From: Chlorogloeopsis fritschii
GTDB lineage: Bacteria; Cyanobacteriota; Cyanobacteriia; Cyanobacteriales; Nostocaceae
NCBI RefSeq assembly: GCF_043099315.1
Contig: NZ_CP170746.1
DNA length: 64,000 nt
Strand: one strand, 5' to 3'
Under the pieces are notes generated by a model that was given only the letters and a program-made list of their open reading frames with translations, did no database searches and had not been told where the DNA came from. Made by a program: the position numbers and the translations under genes. The number at the start of each line of letters is the position of its first letter. Position 1 is the stretch's first letter. Shown here one piece after another: positions 34,636-43,670 of this stretch.

Positions 34636-36027
34636 ATGCTTGACATCCACACTTTACGCCAAGTCCCAATCTTTGCAAAACTACCAGAACCAAGGTTGCA
34701 ATGGCTACTGGAACAAGGACAAGAGGTATGGTTGCAACCAGGTGAAATTCATCGCCATCAAGGCGATCGCGCCAACCATGTTTTTGTGTTGCTTGAAGGT
34801 CAAGTGCGAATCACAAAAAAAGTCGGTAATGAAGAGATTTTGTTAGCAACTTACGAACCAAAAACCCTGTATGGCGAATTGCCTGTTTTAATGGGTCAAG
34901 AATTTTTCTGGGCAAGTGGTTCTGCCGTGACTCGCTGCCAGATTTTTGAATTGCCAAACCAGGTATTTTGGGAAATGCTTTCGAGTTGCACTTGTGTCAT
35001 GACCGCAATTCTGCGCACGATGGCAGAACGGTTGCAAGAAGTACAAACAATATCACAGCATCGAGAAAGAATGGTAGCATTAGGCACTTTGGCAGCAGGT
35101 TTGGCTCACGAGTTGAACAACCCAGCCTCAGCCAGTCGCAGAGCGGTAGGACAATTACGCCAGACAGTGCAAGTATTACAACCATTAACCATTAAGCTGA
35201 ATCAGCAGGAAATGACTTGCGCTCAAAAAGCGTTTCTTGCCGACTTGCTGCAAGATGCGATCGCCTGCGCTAAAACAGCAGTGCAACTCGATCCCTTAAC
35301 GCAAAGCGATCGCGAAGATGAACTCATGCAATGGTTAGAAATACACAACATTGCAAACGCTTGGAAACTCGCTCCTACCTTTGTTTCCGCTGGAATAGAC
35401 ACTCAATGGTTGGAGAATATTAAGCAAAATGTCGGCAGTTTGTTACTTAGTAATGTCCTCACTTGGATAGAGGTAACGCTGCAAGAAATGGGTTTGTTAG
35501 AAGAAATAGATCATTGTACTGCGCGAATCTCCACTCTTGTTGAAGCTGTTAAAGATTATTCCTACATGGATCGAGCACCTTTACAGGAAATAGATTTACA
35601 TGAGGGTATAGAAAGTACTTTAACCATCTTGAGTCACAAGTTGAACCAAGGTGTGGTAGTAACGCGGGAGTATGACTGTGAACTGCCGCGTATTAATGTC
35701 TATGGCAGAGACTTAAATCAAGTTTGGACGAATTTGATTGACAATGCTATTGATGCTATCAATGGGCAAGGGCAAATCTGGATTCGTACTAGTTGCGAAA
35801 GTGACTTTTTGCTAGTGGAAATTGCTGATAATGGGCTTGGCATTCCCCCAGAAATTTTGTCCCATATTTTCGAGCCGTTTTTTACTACCAAAGGAGTGGG
35901 TAAAGGCACAGGGTTAGGTTTACACATTGCTTATCGCATCGTTGTGGGACAACATCATGGCGATATTCGGGTTTTTTCTCAACCAGGAGATACGAGGTTT
36001 CAAGTCCGTCTGCCAATAAGTTTGTGA
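34636..36027 (+). CDS. Histidine kinase with N-terminal cNMP-type sensor domain (second of the pair)
   Basis: A 463-residue paralogue of the upstream kinase with the same order of parts: CAP-like domain (about 5-125, EGQVRITKKVGNEEILL; GELPVLMG without the usual Arg), HisKA box GLAHELNNPASASRRA with His158, middle region with LDPLTQSDREDELMQWLE, and HATPase (NLIDNAIDA, ADNGLGIP, GKGTGLGL). ATG 34636 is preferred: the frame is open back to an ATGA overlap at 34447, but those 63 codons are made of a dispersed repeat, and the alignment with the paralogue begins at MLDIHTLRQVPIF. The pair arose by tandem duplication and may sense different signals while sharing the receiver/flavoprotein partner. 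Confidence 0.9.
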   Translation: MLDIHTLRQVPIFAKLPEPRLQWLLEQGQEVWLQPGEIHRHQGDRANHVFVLLEGQVRITKKVGNEEILLATYEPKTLYGELPVLMGQEFFWASGSAVTRCQIFELPNQVFWEMLSSCTCVMTAILRTMAERLQEVQTISQHRERMVALGTLAAGLAHELNNPASASRRAVGQLRQTVQVLQPLTIKLNQQEMTCAQKAFLADLLQDAIACAKTAVQLDPLTQSDREDELMQWLEIHNIANAWKLAPTFVSAGIDTQWLENIKQNVGSLLLSNVLTWIEVTLQEMGLLEEIDHCTARISTLVEAVKDYSYMDRAPLQEIDLHEGIESTLTILSHKLNQGVVVTREYDCELPRINVYGRDLNQVWTNLIDNAIDAINGQGQIWIRTSCESDFLLVEIADNGLGIPPEILSHIFEPFFTTKGVGKGTGLGLHIAYRIVVGQHHGDIRVFSQPGDTRFQVRLPISL

Positions 36028-36071
36028 TGAATGATTGGCATTCGAGAAAAATACAAATAAGGAGATTAATC

Positions 36072-36941
36072 ATGGCTGACAACACACAAAAAGTCTGGTT
36101 TATTACTGGTAGTTCAACGGGATTTGGGCGTGTTCTAGCTGAGACAGTACTTGAGGAAGGAAATTGCGTCATTGCCACTGCCCGCAAGCCAGAACAACTT
36201 AATGACCTAATTACTCAGTATCCAGAGACAGCAAAAGCCATCCGCCTTGATGTTACCAATCCGCAGGAAGTCAGTGAGGCAGTTAATTCCGCTCTCGATG
36301 CCTTTGGTCGCATTGATGTGCTGGTCAACAATGCTGGTTACGGCGCGGTCGGGGCGCTGGAAGAGTTTAGCGATGAAGCGATTCGCCGTCAGTTCGAGAC
36401 TAACCTCTTGGGCGCACTCAACGTAATGCGGGCGGTACTACCAAGTATGCGGCAGCAACGTAGCGGTCATATTCTTAACATTTCATCAGTAGGTGGTTTC
36501 GTTTCTTTTCCTGGCAGTGGTATTTACTGCAGCACGAAGTTTGCCCTGGAAGGGTTGTCGGAAGCACTGGCGCAGGAAGTTAAACCATTGGGAATTAAAG
36601 TGACAATTATTGAGCCTGGTGCTTTTCGGACTGACTTTGGCGGTCGGTCTTTAATTACACCTGAACAATCAATTGATGACTACGCCTCTACTAGCGGTGC
36701 GATGATCCAGTGGATTCGCGAAAATGATGGCAAACAACCAGGCGACCCGAAAAAGGCAGCGAAGGCGATGATACAAGTGGTTGAAAGCGATAACCCACCG
36801 TTGAGATTGGCTCTGGGAGCAGATGCCGTGAATGCAATTAGTGAAAAATTGGAGTCAGTCAAAGCAGAACTTGAAGCTTGGAAACAGGTTGCGATTGACA
36901 CTGCATTTGAAGGAGTTGAGGTTGGCGCGATCGGTGGATAA
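36072..36941 (+). CDS. SDR family oxidoreductase (classical, ketoreductase-like)
   Basis: A 289-residue short-chain dehydrogenase. GSSTGFGR near 13 binds the cofactor, NNAGYGAVG near 90, SSVGG with catalytic Ser near 140, and YCSTKFALEGLSEAL with Tyr and Lys near 155. The C-terminal region PGAFRTDFGGRS is typical of the group annotated as SDR oxidoreductases acting on carbonyls. ATG 36072 has GGAG at 36061-36064; an earlier in-frame start at 36024 would overlap the kinase stop. It follows the kinase by 44 bases, so it may share its transcript. Substrate unknown. Confidence 0.88.
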   Translation: MADNTQKVWFITGSSTGFGRVLAETVLEEGNCVIATARKPEQLNDLITQYPETAKAIRLDVTNPQEVSEAVNSALDAFGRIDVLVNNAGYGAVGALEEFSDEAIRRQFETNLLGALNVMRAVLPSMRQQRSGHILNISSVGGFVSFPGSGIYCSTKFALEGLSEALAQEVKPLGIKVTIIEPGAFRTDFGGRSLITPEQSIDDYASTSGAMIQWIRENDGKQPGDPKKAAKAMIQVVESDNPPLRLALGADAVNAISEKLESVKAELEAWKQVAIDTAFEGVEVGAIGG

Positions 36942-37017
36942 GGGAAAGGGAATAGGGTTGGGGGAACAGGGAACGGGGAACGGGCAACAGATAACTTTAA
37001 TAAAAAAGAAAAAACCA
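36942..37017. repeat. G-rich heptamer-like repeats between SDR and AKR genes
   Basis: GGGAAAGGGAATAGGG and GGAACAGGGAACGGGGAACG are simple repeats of the kind found in other spacers of this window. They end 30 bases before the aldo-keto reductase start. Confidence 0.6.
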
Positions 37018-37998
37018 ATGAAGACACGGAAATTAGGCAAACAAGGGCTTGTTGTTTCTGCTTTGGGACTTGGTTGTATGGGTATGTCCGAGTTCTACGG
37101 CGAACAGAATGAAACTGAGTCAATCGCCACTATCCACCGCGCCCTAGAACTTGGCGTCAACTTTCTTGATACTGCCGATATGTATGGCTACGGTGCCAAT
37201 GAAGAACTTGTGGGCAAAGCGATCGCAGACCGTCGAGACAAGGTAGTATTGGCAACTAAGTTTGGTATCCAACGCAGTCAAGACAGCAGTTTTCGGGGCG
37301 TCAACGGTCGTCCGGAATACGTTCACCAAGCTTGTGATGCCTCGCTGAAACGGCTTGGAGTTGACTACATCGACCTCTATTACCAGCATCGTGTCGATCC
37401 GAACGTGCCGATTGAAGACACCGTCGGCGCAATGGCAGAACTCGTGCAGCAAGGTAAAGTCCGTTACTTGGGACTGTCGGAGGCAGCACCGACAACTATT
37501 CGCCGCGCCAACACCGTTCATCCGATCGCAGCTTTACAAAGCGAGTATTCTCTATGGACACGCGATCCAGAAGATGAAATCTTGCCGACTTTGCGAGAAT
37601 TAGGGATTGGTTTTGTACCTTACTCTCCTTTAGGGCGGGGATTTTTATCCGGACAAATTACCAGCCCTGATGACTTGGCTCCAGATGATTTTCGCCGTAC
37701 CTCACCTCGTTTTCAGGGTGAAAACTTCCAAAAGAATCTACAATTAGTGGAACTAGTGAAAGCGATCGCGGCTGAGAAACAAGCAACCCCCGGTCAGTTG
37801 GCACTGGCATGGTTGTTGGCACAGGGAGAAGATATCGTTCCAATTCCGGGAACTAAGCGCCGTCAGTATCTAGAGGAGAATATTAAAGCCGTAGAGATTA
37901 CTCTAACACCAGAAGACTTGCAACGCATTGACGAAGTGGCTCCCAAAAATGTGGCAGCAGGCGATCGCTATGCGGACATGAGTACGGTAAATCGGTAA
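37018..37998 (+). CDS. Aldo-keto reductase
   Basis: A 326-residue NADPH-dependent (beta/alpha)8 enzyme. Start MKTRKLGKQGLVVSALGLGCMGMSE gives the AKR N-terminus; catalytic residues are Asp51 and Tyr56 in DTADMYG, Lys81 in ATKFG, and His in YYQHRVDP near 123. The C-terminal PIPGTKRRQYLEEN binds the cofactor phosphate. It resembles the AKR13/YakC-like group that reduces aldehydes and ketones, fitting the electrophile or redox theme of the upstream genes. ATG 37018 is clear; the frame upstream runs through G-rich repeats and over the SDR gene. It may form one transcript with the SDR. Confidence 0.92.
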   Translation: MKTRKLGKQGLVVSALGLGCMGMSEFYGEQNETESIATIHRALELGVNFLDTADMYGYGANEELVGKAIADRRDKVVLATKFGIQRSQDSSFRGVNGRPEYVHQACDASLKRLGVDYIDLYYQHRVDPNVPIEDTVGAMAELVQQGKVRYLGLSEAAPTTIRRANTVHPIAALQSEYSLWTRDPEDEILPTLRELGIGFVPYSPLGRGFLSGQITSPDDLAPDDFRRTSPRFQGENFQKNLQLVELVKAIAAEKQATPGQLALAWLLAQGEDIVPIPGTKRRQYLEENIKAVEITLTPEDLQRIDEVAPKNVAAGDRYADMSTVNR

Positions 37999-38013
37999 GT
38001 CATTTAGAGAGAA

Positions 38014-38085
<72 letters not shown>

Positions 38086-38157
38086 AGAACTTTTTATCTT
38101 AACATAAAATAGCAGGATTTCACAAGAGAATCATAGCAGCACTCCACTTTTCCAGTT

Positions 38158-38892
38158 TCATGAATCTCCTTGTGGGTACTCCTCCCACAAGGTTGTAATT
38201 TCCCGCAAACTTTGATGATTGCCGTTACCTAAGATTAAATGATCTAGCAATGGAATACCCAAAAATTGCGCCCCTGCTAGCAACTGCCGGGTAAGTTCGA
38301 TATCTTCGCTACTAGGTTCAATGTTACCTGAAGGGTGATTGTGTGCAACTATTACTCGTGTTGCACCTTGGCGAATCACTTCTCGAAAAATTTCGCGGGG
38401 AGGTGCTAGGGTTTCGGTGGCAGTGCCAATAGTAATTACCTGCGTTCCCAGCAAGCGATTTTTCACATCTAACAGCAAAACTGCGAAACGCTCATTTGTT
38501 TGCCACATCAAGTCTTGGCTGAGAGCAGCAGCGGCAGCAGCTGGACTATCAATCGGTGTGCGATCTAAAGGACGAGATTGAAAGGCGCGTTTGCCTAATT
38601 CAATTGCTGCTAGTATGGTAGTTGCTTTTGCCGGGCCAATGCCAGGAATTTGCATTAATTCAGCAGCGCTAATGTCTCGCAACACTGCTAAGGGATCGCG
38701 ATCGCATTTACTCAATTCGTGTAAGATAAATTGTCCCAAACCCACAGCTGAGAGTTTTCCTGCTCCTTGCCCAGTGCCAAGCAGAATTGCAATTAATTCA
38801 GCAGTAGATAAAACTTTAGAACCATGAGCCAACAACCGCTCTCGCGGACGCTCGGTCTCAGGCATATCAGCAATTCTGAGACAATAAGTCAT
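38158..38892 (-). CDS. radC: RadC family protein (JAB/MPN+ domain)
   Basis: A 244-residue protein. The N-terminal half has a helix-hairpin-helix (IPGIGPAKA near 82-90), which binds DNA nonspecifically. The C-terminal half has the JAB metalloprotease-like motif HNHPSGN-EPS-ED with His184, His186 and Asp197 for zinc. The historical link to DNA repair has been withdrawn for E. coli RadC; the true role, possibly in DNA processing or competence, is open. Length is standard. ATG 38892. It stands alone downstream of prk. Confidence 0.92.
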   Translation of the reverse strand: MTYCLRIADMPETERPRERLLAHGSKVLSTAELIAILLGTGQGAGKLSAVGLGQFILHELSKCDRDPLAVLRDISAAELMQIPGIGPAKATTILAAIELGKRAFQSRPLDRTPIDSPAAAAAALSQDLMWQTNERFAVLLLDVKNRLLGTQVITIGTATETLAPPREIFREVIRQGATRVIVAHNHPSGNIEPSSEDIELTRQLLAGAQFLGIPLLDHLILGNGNHQSLREITTLWEEYPQGDS

Positions 38893-39050
38893 AGCAAATC
38901 CAGGGAATTACGCTCGCAGAGTATCTATACTCTAGTTATCCCCTGAAAACTCTCAAAATATAACCGATTTGACTAAATATTTAAAATTTTTTCTCCAAGC
39001 TAATAGCTAATTATTTTCACCATTAGCTATTAGCCATTAGCTATTAACTA
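38893..39050. other. Spacer with short inverted AGCTATTA-type repeats
   Basis: Near 38999-39050, CTAATAGCTAATTATTTTC and ACCATTAGCTATTAGCC/ATTAGCTATTAAC form overlapping inverted and direct copies of TTAGCTATTAG. They could stop transcription of the kinase-like gene on the minus strand. No gene is seen. Confidence 0.45.
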
Positions 39051-39983
39051 CTAATGTATTTGTGTTGCTTTGAGCATATGGTAAGTAATCAAAAGCTGGG
39101 TAAGGGCGAGGGGATAGCTTTGAATTGTTTCGCCAGTGGTGCCAGCAACTTTGCCTAACTCTGGATTGCTGTCGCGATCGCATATATTCCTCAAGTGAGG
39201 CATATCCGAGCAAATAAGATGTTCTAGCTTATTAACTTGTTCTAAGGTAGCATGACCGTCAACTTCTAAAACATCAACAGGTTTACCCATATCCCGATCT
39301 AATCCCAAACGAATTGCTGACATAAAATTCTGATCGAGACCAAGAATTTGGGTGAAATTCGGATGGGGAATTGTTGGACGCAAGACTAAACGCACGTTTA
39401 AATGTCCGTTCACTTGATTCAAATCATCGTTAGGCGGGTAAAAACTTATTACTATATCTGACCATTGTCGCTGCGGACGAATAAACTGTTCAGAATCGGG
39501 TTCTCGCTTTTCTAGTTCTGCCAACACTTGTTCTTCTGTATAGCCGCGCTTTTGTGTATCTCGCTTGACTTTCCAAGTAGCACGCAATTCTTCAGGAGGT
39601 GCGAGGTAAACTTTTACATCATAGGAATCGCGGGCTGTGCGAGTTGAATAACCAAGTAAGCCCTCAACAATCACAAATTTATTTGGTTTTATATATACTG
39701 GCGGCTCAAATGTACCTGTTTTGTGACTGTAAACTGGTTTGAGAATGGGCTGCCCTATTCTCAGCAGTGACAAATGCTGCTGCATAATATCTAGATGGTT
39801 GCAGTCGGGGTGAAGAGCTGTGATGCCAATTTCCGCGCGTTGCTTGCGATCATAGCGATGATAATCATCCGTACAAATAACTGTAACATTTTCCGGGCCG
39901 AGCACCTGAGCAATTCCTTTTGTCAGTGTAGTTTTTCCAGCAGCGCTGTCACCAACAATACCAAGAATAATTGGACGGCTCAT
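39051..39983 (-). CDS. Phosphoribulokinase family protein, non-canonical paralogue
   Basis: A 310-residue P-loop kinase. GDSAAGKTT (11-19) is the ATP loop; VICTDDYHRYDRKQR (35-49), ALHPDCNHLD and KPVYSHKTG are clearly of the PRK family. The Calvin-cycle enzyme of cyanobacteria usually has GDSGCGKS, whose Cys forms a regulatory disulfide with the Cys in VICLDDYH. Here the first Cys is Ala15 while Cys37 remains, so that thioredoxin/CP12 switch cannot form. It is therefore likely an additional kinase, perhaps acting on another sugar phosphate or unregulated by light. The C-terminus differs too (QSYPLALTQLLITYHML). Start ATG 39983 is clear. Confidence 0.85.
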   Translation of the reverse strand: MSRPIILGIVGDSAAGKTTLTKGIAQVLGPENVTVICTDDYHRYDRKQRAEIGITALHPDCNHLDIMQQHLSLLRIGQPILKPVYSHKTGTFEPPVYIKPNKFVIVEGLLGYSTRTARDSYDVKVYLAPPEELRATWKVKRDTQKRGYTEEQVLAELEKREPDSEQFIRPQRQWSDIVISFYPPNDDLNQVNGHLNVRLVLRPTIPHPNFTQILGLDQNFMSAIRLGLDRDMGKPVDVLEVDGHATLEQVNKLEHLICSDMPHLRNICDRDSNPELGKVAGTTGETIQSYPLALTQLLITYHMLKATQIH

Positions 39984-40423
39984 GCTTCTCCCCCTTGTAA
40001 GTGGCAGTTACAGTAAAGTGCAATTTTGGATTGTATGTTAGTTTACTAATTCTATAAATTTGTGAAATATAACTCAAGGAGTAGAAAGAGTATTGCTATG
40101 CAAATTAATCACTAAATATTAAAAAAATCATTTAATAATCAAGGGCCGTTGCCTTTGACTACAATTTGTGTCGATTTTTATAAATTAATTAATAAACGCT
40201 AACGTCTTGAGAAATTAGAAGCGATCGCTTATCGGTTTTAGTCAGTGTACTCTGAGTATTTCCTAATTCAAATTGATATTAGCTGAGAAAATTTGAACCG
40301 CTAGATTATTGTTGTAATGTAGTAGTCGCAGAACAAAAGTTAAGTTTGTTTGCTTTCGATTATTTTGTCGATATATACCCAATCAAAAATTTAACTAATT
40401 TGAGCAAATGCGCCCCACATCCT
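39984..40423. other. AT-rich divergent spacer
   Basis: About 440 bases between the divergent PRK-like and O-methyltransferase genes. Promoters for both must be here. No strong palindrome, NtcA site or small gene was recognised. Confidence 0.4.
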
Positions 40424-41086
40424 ATGGCAAATCAGACTATTGGTTTAACACAACAACTTTATGACTACTTGCTCTCCGTGTCTGTGCGGGAGCCGGAAAT
40501 TTTAACCCAATTGCGACAAGAAACAGCAAAGCATCCAATGGCTGAGATGCAGATTGCACCAGAACAAGGACAATTTATGGGATTGTTGGTGCAGTTGATT
40601 GGAGCAAAGAAAACTCTGGATATTGGTGTCTTTACTGGCTACAGCTCTCTGGTGGTGGCATTGGCATTACCAGCAGATGGCAAGGTAGTGGCTTGTGATG
40701 TCAGTGAAGAGTATACAGCTATTGCCCGTCGCTACTGGCAGCAAGCGGGAGTGGCAGAGAAAATTGAATTGCACATTGCTCCAGCCCTGGAAACATTAGA
40801 GCAGTTGCTAGCAGCGGGGGAAGAGGAAACCTTTGATTTTGCCTTCATTGACGCTGACAAAAGCAACTATGAGAATTATTACGAATTGGCTTTGCAACTT
40901 GTACGTCCAAAAGGCTTGATTGCGATCGATAACGTGTTATGGTCAGGTCGGGTAGCCGATCGCCATGTCCAAGACAATCGCACTAACAAAATTCGTGGTT
41001 TGAATCAGAAACTACATCAAGACCAAAGAGTGACGATTAGCATGGTGCCAATTGCAGATGGTTTGACTTTAGCAATGAAAAATTGA
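40424..41086 (+). CDS. Class I SAM-dependent O-methyltransferase (caffeoyl-CoA/catechol type)
   Basis: A 220-residue enzyme of the O-methyltransferase 3 family. TLDIGVFTGYSSLVVALALP near 62 is the SAM loop, VACDVSEEY follows, then FDFAFIDADKSNYENYYELAL with metal-ligand Asp near 140, and IDNVLWSGRVAD near 166. It transfers a methyl group to catechol-type hydroxyls with Mg2+. Homologues in cyanobacteria methylate plant-like phenolics in vitro, but the native substrate is uncertain. ATG 40424 is used because homologous starts (MANQTIGLTQQLYDYLL) begin there; the frame remains open for 26 codons upstream. Confidence 0.9.
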   Translation: MANQTIGLTQQLYDYLLSVSVREPEILTQLRQETAKHPMAEMQIAPEQGQFMGLLVQLIGAKKTLDIGVFTGYSSLVVALALPADGKVVACDVSEEYTAIARRYWQQAGVAEKIELHIAPALETLEQLLAAGEEETFDFAFIDADKSNYENYYELALQLVRPKGLIAIDNVLWSGRVADRHVQDNRTNKIRGLNQKLHQDQRVTISMVPIADGLTLAMKN

Positions 41087-41141
41087 ATTGGGAACGGGTA
41101 AGATACCCGTTTCACAAAAACAAATTTTTCAAGTTTAATTT

Positions 41142-42026
41142 TTATTCATTTTTATATATTTGCAGTTGGCGCAGTTTTTCCTGCTGACGCTTTCTTTTCT
41201 CCTCTGTCAGACTATCAAAACAGTAGGGACAAGAAATTCCCTCTTCGTACTTTGGAGAAGTTTTATCAATTTCTGAGATCGGATGCCCACAGCTAGCACA
41301 CATTTGGTGGGTGCCAGATTCTAACCCATGACTCACTGCCACGCGTTCATCGAAAACAAAACACTCTCCTTCCCACAAACTTTCTTCTGCTGGAACTTCC
41401 TCTAAATATTTGAGAATACCACCTTTAAGGTGATAAACTTCTTGAAATCCTTGGGAAAGCATAAAAGCCGAAGCTTTCTCACAACGAATCCCGCCAGTAC
41501 AAAATAGCGCCACTTTCTTGTGCTGATTCGGATCGAGCTGCTTGCCAATATAGTCTGGAAATTGGCGAAATGATACCGTGTTTGGATTTTGCGCTCCTTT
41601 AAAAGTGCCAATACTCACTTCATAATCATTGCGAGTGTCAATCACTGTCACTTCTGGATCGGAAATAATCGCATTCCAGTCTTTGGGACTTACATAAGTT
41701 CCCACACCTTCATTAGGGTTAACTTCAGGCAGCCCAATAGTGACAATTTCTTTTTTCAGACGTACTTTCATCCGCTCATACGGAGGGGAGCCAGCAAAAG
41801 ACTCCTTGTGTTCCAAGTCAGCAAGGCGCGGATCGGAACGCAAAAACGATAATACTGCGTCTACGCTCTGACGCGAGCCAACTATTGTACCGTTAATACC
41901 TTCTTGTGCCAGCAGAATCGTTCCCTTAATGCCTTGTGCTTGGCAATAAGACAATAATGGTTGTTGTTTCTCGACAAAATCTGGCAGGTTAACAAATTTA
42001 TAAAATGTAGCAACAACTAACGTCAT
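41142..42026 (-). CDS. trhO: tRNA uridine(34) hydroxylase (TrhO/YceA, rhodanese-like)
   Basis: A 294-residue protein. Residues 1-90 form the acylphosphatase-like TrhO N-terminal domain (QGIKGTILLAQEGINGTI). A rhodanese domain spans about 115-215 with the loop FCTGGIRCEK, Cys176 and Cys182. A C-terminal Cys-rich tail (MCASCGHPI ... CPYCF) may bind zinc. TrhO makes 5-hydroxyuridine at the wobble position of some tRNAs with prephenate dependence in a parallel pathway. ATG 42026 is preferred since the family begins with MTLVVATFYKF; the 31 upstream codons are not conserved-looking. Confidence 0.92.
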   Translation of the reverse strand: MTLVVATFYKFVNLPDFVEKQQPLLSYCQAQGIKGTILLAQEGINGTIVGSRQSVDAVLSFLRSDPRLADLEHKESFAGSPPYERMKVRLKKEIVTIGLPEVNPNEGVGTYVSPKDWNAIISDPEVTVIDTRNDYEVSIGTFKGAQNPNTVSFRQFPDYIGKQLDPNQHKKVALFCTGGIRCEKASAFMLSQGFQEVYHLKGGILKYLEEVPAEESLWEGECFVFDERVAVSHGLESGTHQMCASCGHPISEIDKTSPKYEEGISCPYCFDSLTEEKRKRQQEKLRQLQIYKNE

Positions 42027-42208
42027 TTCTAACTCTGTGGGAATGAAAAATACAAGATTAGGTATTGAGCAATATTTATCAATATTTATATTATCTTCCA
42101 AGCTTTGTTGAGAACTCAATTAGCACCCTAGCCCGCCAAGAAATTTATTTCTTGGCTAAGAGCTACAGTTTGCTCAAGTGAACTGCGATCGCTAACCTGA
42201 AAACTTGT

Positions 42209-42586
42209 TTACCGAACTTTAAAGCCTATCGGCTCTTGCTTTGCCAAACGAGTTAGCAATTCTGCTGTCAAAGATTCTCCGCTACGTCGCGCTTCCCAAG
42301 AACCAGAGTAATGTTTACTAATTTTCCACTCTCCCTGCATATAATTTTCATCTTCGGAGATTGTACCAACATACTTAACTGGATCTGGTGAAGTAGTCAA
42401 GTAGCTTTTGGTAAAGCTGATGCGACGCCCTATCACCTCACCATTCAACTGTGCTTCTCCGAGAAAGTTATCATCCAAAATGTTGCCACTTAAACTATTG
42501 CCACTTTGGATAAAAACCGCTTCAAAACGAGTTGGGATTCCTTCTTGCCAGTAGGTGCCAAGCCAAGTACCACTTAAATCTGCCAT
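42209..42586 (-). CDS. Small hypothetical protein, probably beta-rich
   Basis: A 125-residue protein beginning MADLSGTWLGTYWQEGIP. It has alternating strands (RFEAVFIQ, LSGNILDD, AQLNGEVIGRRISFTK, VKYVGTI, MQGEWKI, SGSWEARR) that suggest a small beta barrel like lipocalin-type or DUF-type ligand binders. The short helix ELLTRLAKQEP closes it. Function is unknown. Start ATG 42586 is preferred over an in-frame start at 42640, whose extra residues are basic and unlike the rest. Divergent from the dehydrogenase gene. Confidence 0.6.
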   Translation of the reverse strand: MADLSGTWLGTYWQEGIPTRFEAVFIQSGNSLSGNILDDNFLGEAQLNGEVIGRRISFTKSYLTTSPDPVKYVGTISEDENYMQGEWKISKHYSGSWEARRSGESLTAELLTRLAKQEPIGFKVR

Positions 42587-42725
42587 GAAATTTTTCCAAC
42601 ACTTTGTTTTATTGTGGCGTGAATGAAGTAGGAAGTTCAAATGCTAATCTCGCTACACTGAGTGAAGTAATCAGCAAAAATGCTTTCTAGTCCAGCCAGC
42701 AAATTAGCGTATCGGGAGGAAAACT

Positions 42726-43670
42726 ATGAAAGCAATTGTAATTCATAATTACGGCTCGGCAGATGTGTTGCGATATGAAGATGTAGCACCACCAAAAATC
42801 AAACCCGATCAATTACTTGTCAAGGTTCATGCTGCTTGCGTTAATCCCATTGATTGGAAAATCCGCAAGGGAATGTTGAAAGTGATTACAGGTAACAAAT
42901 TCCCAATGGTTTTAGGGTTGGATTTGGCAGGAGAGGTGGTAGAGGTTGGTACTAAAGTCACGCGCTTTGTGATCGGAGATCAAGTTTATGGTTCGGTGAA
43001 ATTGCCTGGAGGTGCTTACGCTGAATTTGCCGCCCTACAAGAAAACCAGGCTGCTCTTAAACCTAAAAATATGAGTTATGAAGAAGCAGCTACTTTGCCT
43101 GTTGCAGCACTCACCGCTCTTCAAGCACTGCGCGATCTGGGTAAAATCAAGACAGGACAAACTGTGTTGGTTAACGGTGCTTCTGGTGGAGTGGGAATTT
43201 TTGCAGTGCAGATTGCCAAGGTATTCGGCGCAGAGGTAACGGGAGTTTGCAGCACGAAAAATCTAGATTTGGTTAAGTCTTTGGGAGCCGATCGCATCAT
43301 TGACTACACGCAACAAGATTTTACTCAAGATACTGTCCAGTACGACATTATTTTTGATGTAGTTGTTAAAAAGTCTTTTGCTGACTGTAAAAAAGTTCTT
43401 AAGCCTAATGGAATTTACGTTACTACAATACCCACTCCACAAAACATCTTACCAGGAATATTGTCAACGTTCATTCCAGGGAAAAAAGCTAAATTTGTGC
43501 TTGCAAAACCTAACCCTCAAGATTTTGCGTACCTAAATGAATTAATTGAGGCAGGCAAAACACGCACTGTTATCGATCGCACCTATCCCCTCCAAGAATT
43601 AGCTGCTGCTCATAACTACAGTGAAAGCGAACGTGCTGTAGGGAAGATTGCGATCGCGATCGCCAGTTGA
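42726..43670 (+). CDS. NAD(P)-dependent quinone reductase-like alcohol dehydrogenase (MDR family)
   Basis: A 314-residue medium-chain reductase of the zinc-free type. N-terminal GroES-like fold (LVKVHAACVNPIDWKIRKG; GLDLAGEVVEVG) is followed by a Rossmann domain with VNGASGGVGIFAVQIAK near 141-157 and SLGADRIIDYTQQDF. Zinc-ligand cysteines are absent. It probably reduces quinones or enals. ATG 42726 follows GGAGG at a good distance. The 3' end contains two overlapping HIP1 sites. No operon partner. Confidence 0.9.
   Translation: MKAIVIHNYGSADVLRYEDVAPPKIKPDQLLVKVHAACVNPIDWKIRKGMLKVITGNKFPMVLGLDLAGEVVEVGTKVTRFVIGDQVYGSVKLPGGAYAEFAALQENQAALKPKNMSYEEAATLPVAALTALQALRDLGKIKTGQTVLVNGASGGVGIFAVQIAKVFGAEVTGVCSTKNLDLVKSLGADRIIDYTQQDFTQDTVQYDIIFDVVVKKSFADCKKVLKPNGIYVTTIPTPQNILPGILSTFIPGKKAKFVLAKPNPQDFAYLNELIEAGKTRTVIDRTYPLQELAAAHNYSESERAVGKIAIAIAS

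Noticed and set aside
36832..37017. 62-codon N-terminal extension of the aldo-keto reductase
   Set aside because: It overlaps the SDR gene in another frame and crosses G-rich repeats; the family start is at MKTRKLGKQG.
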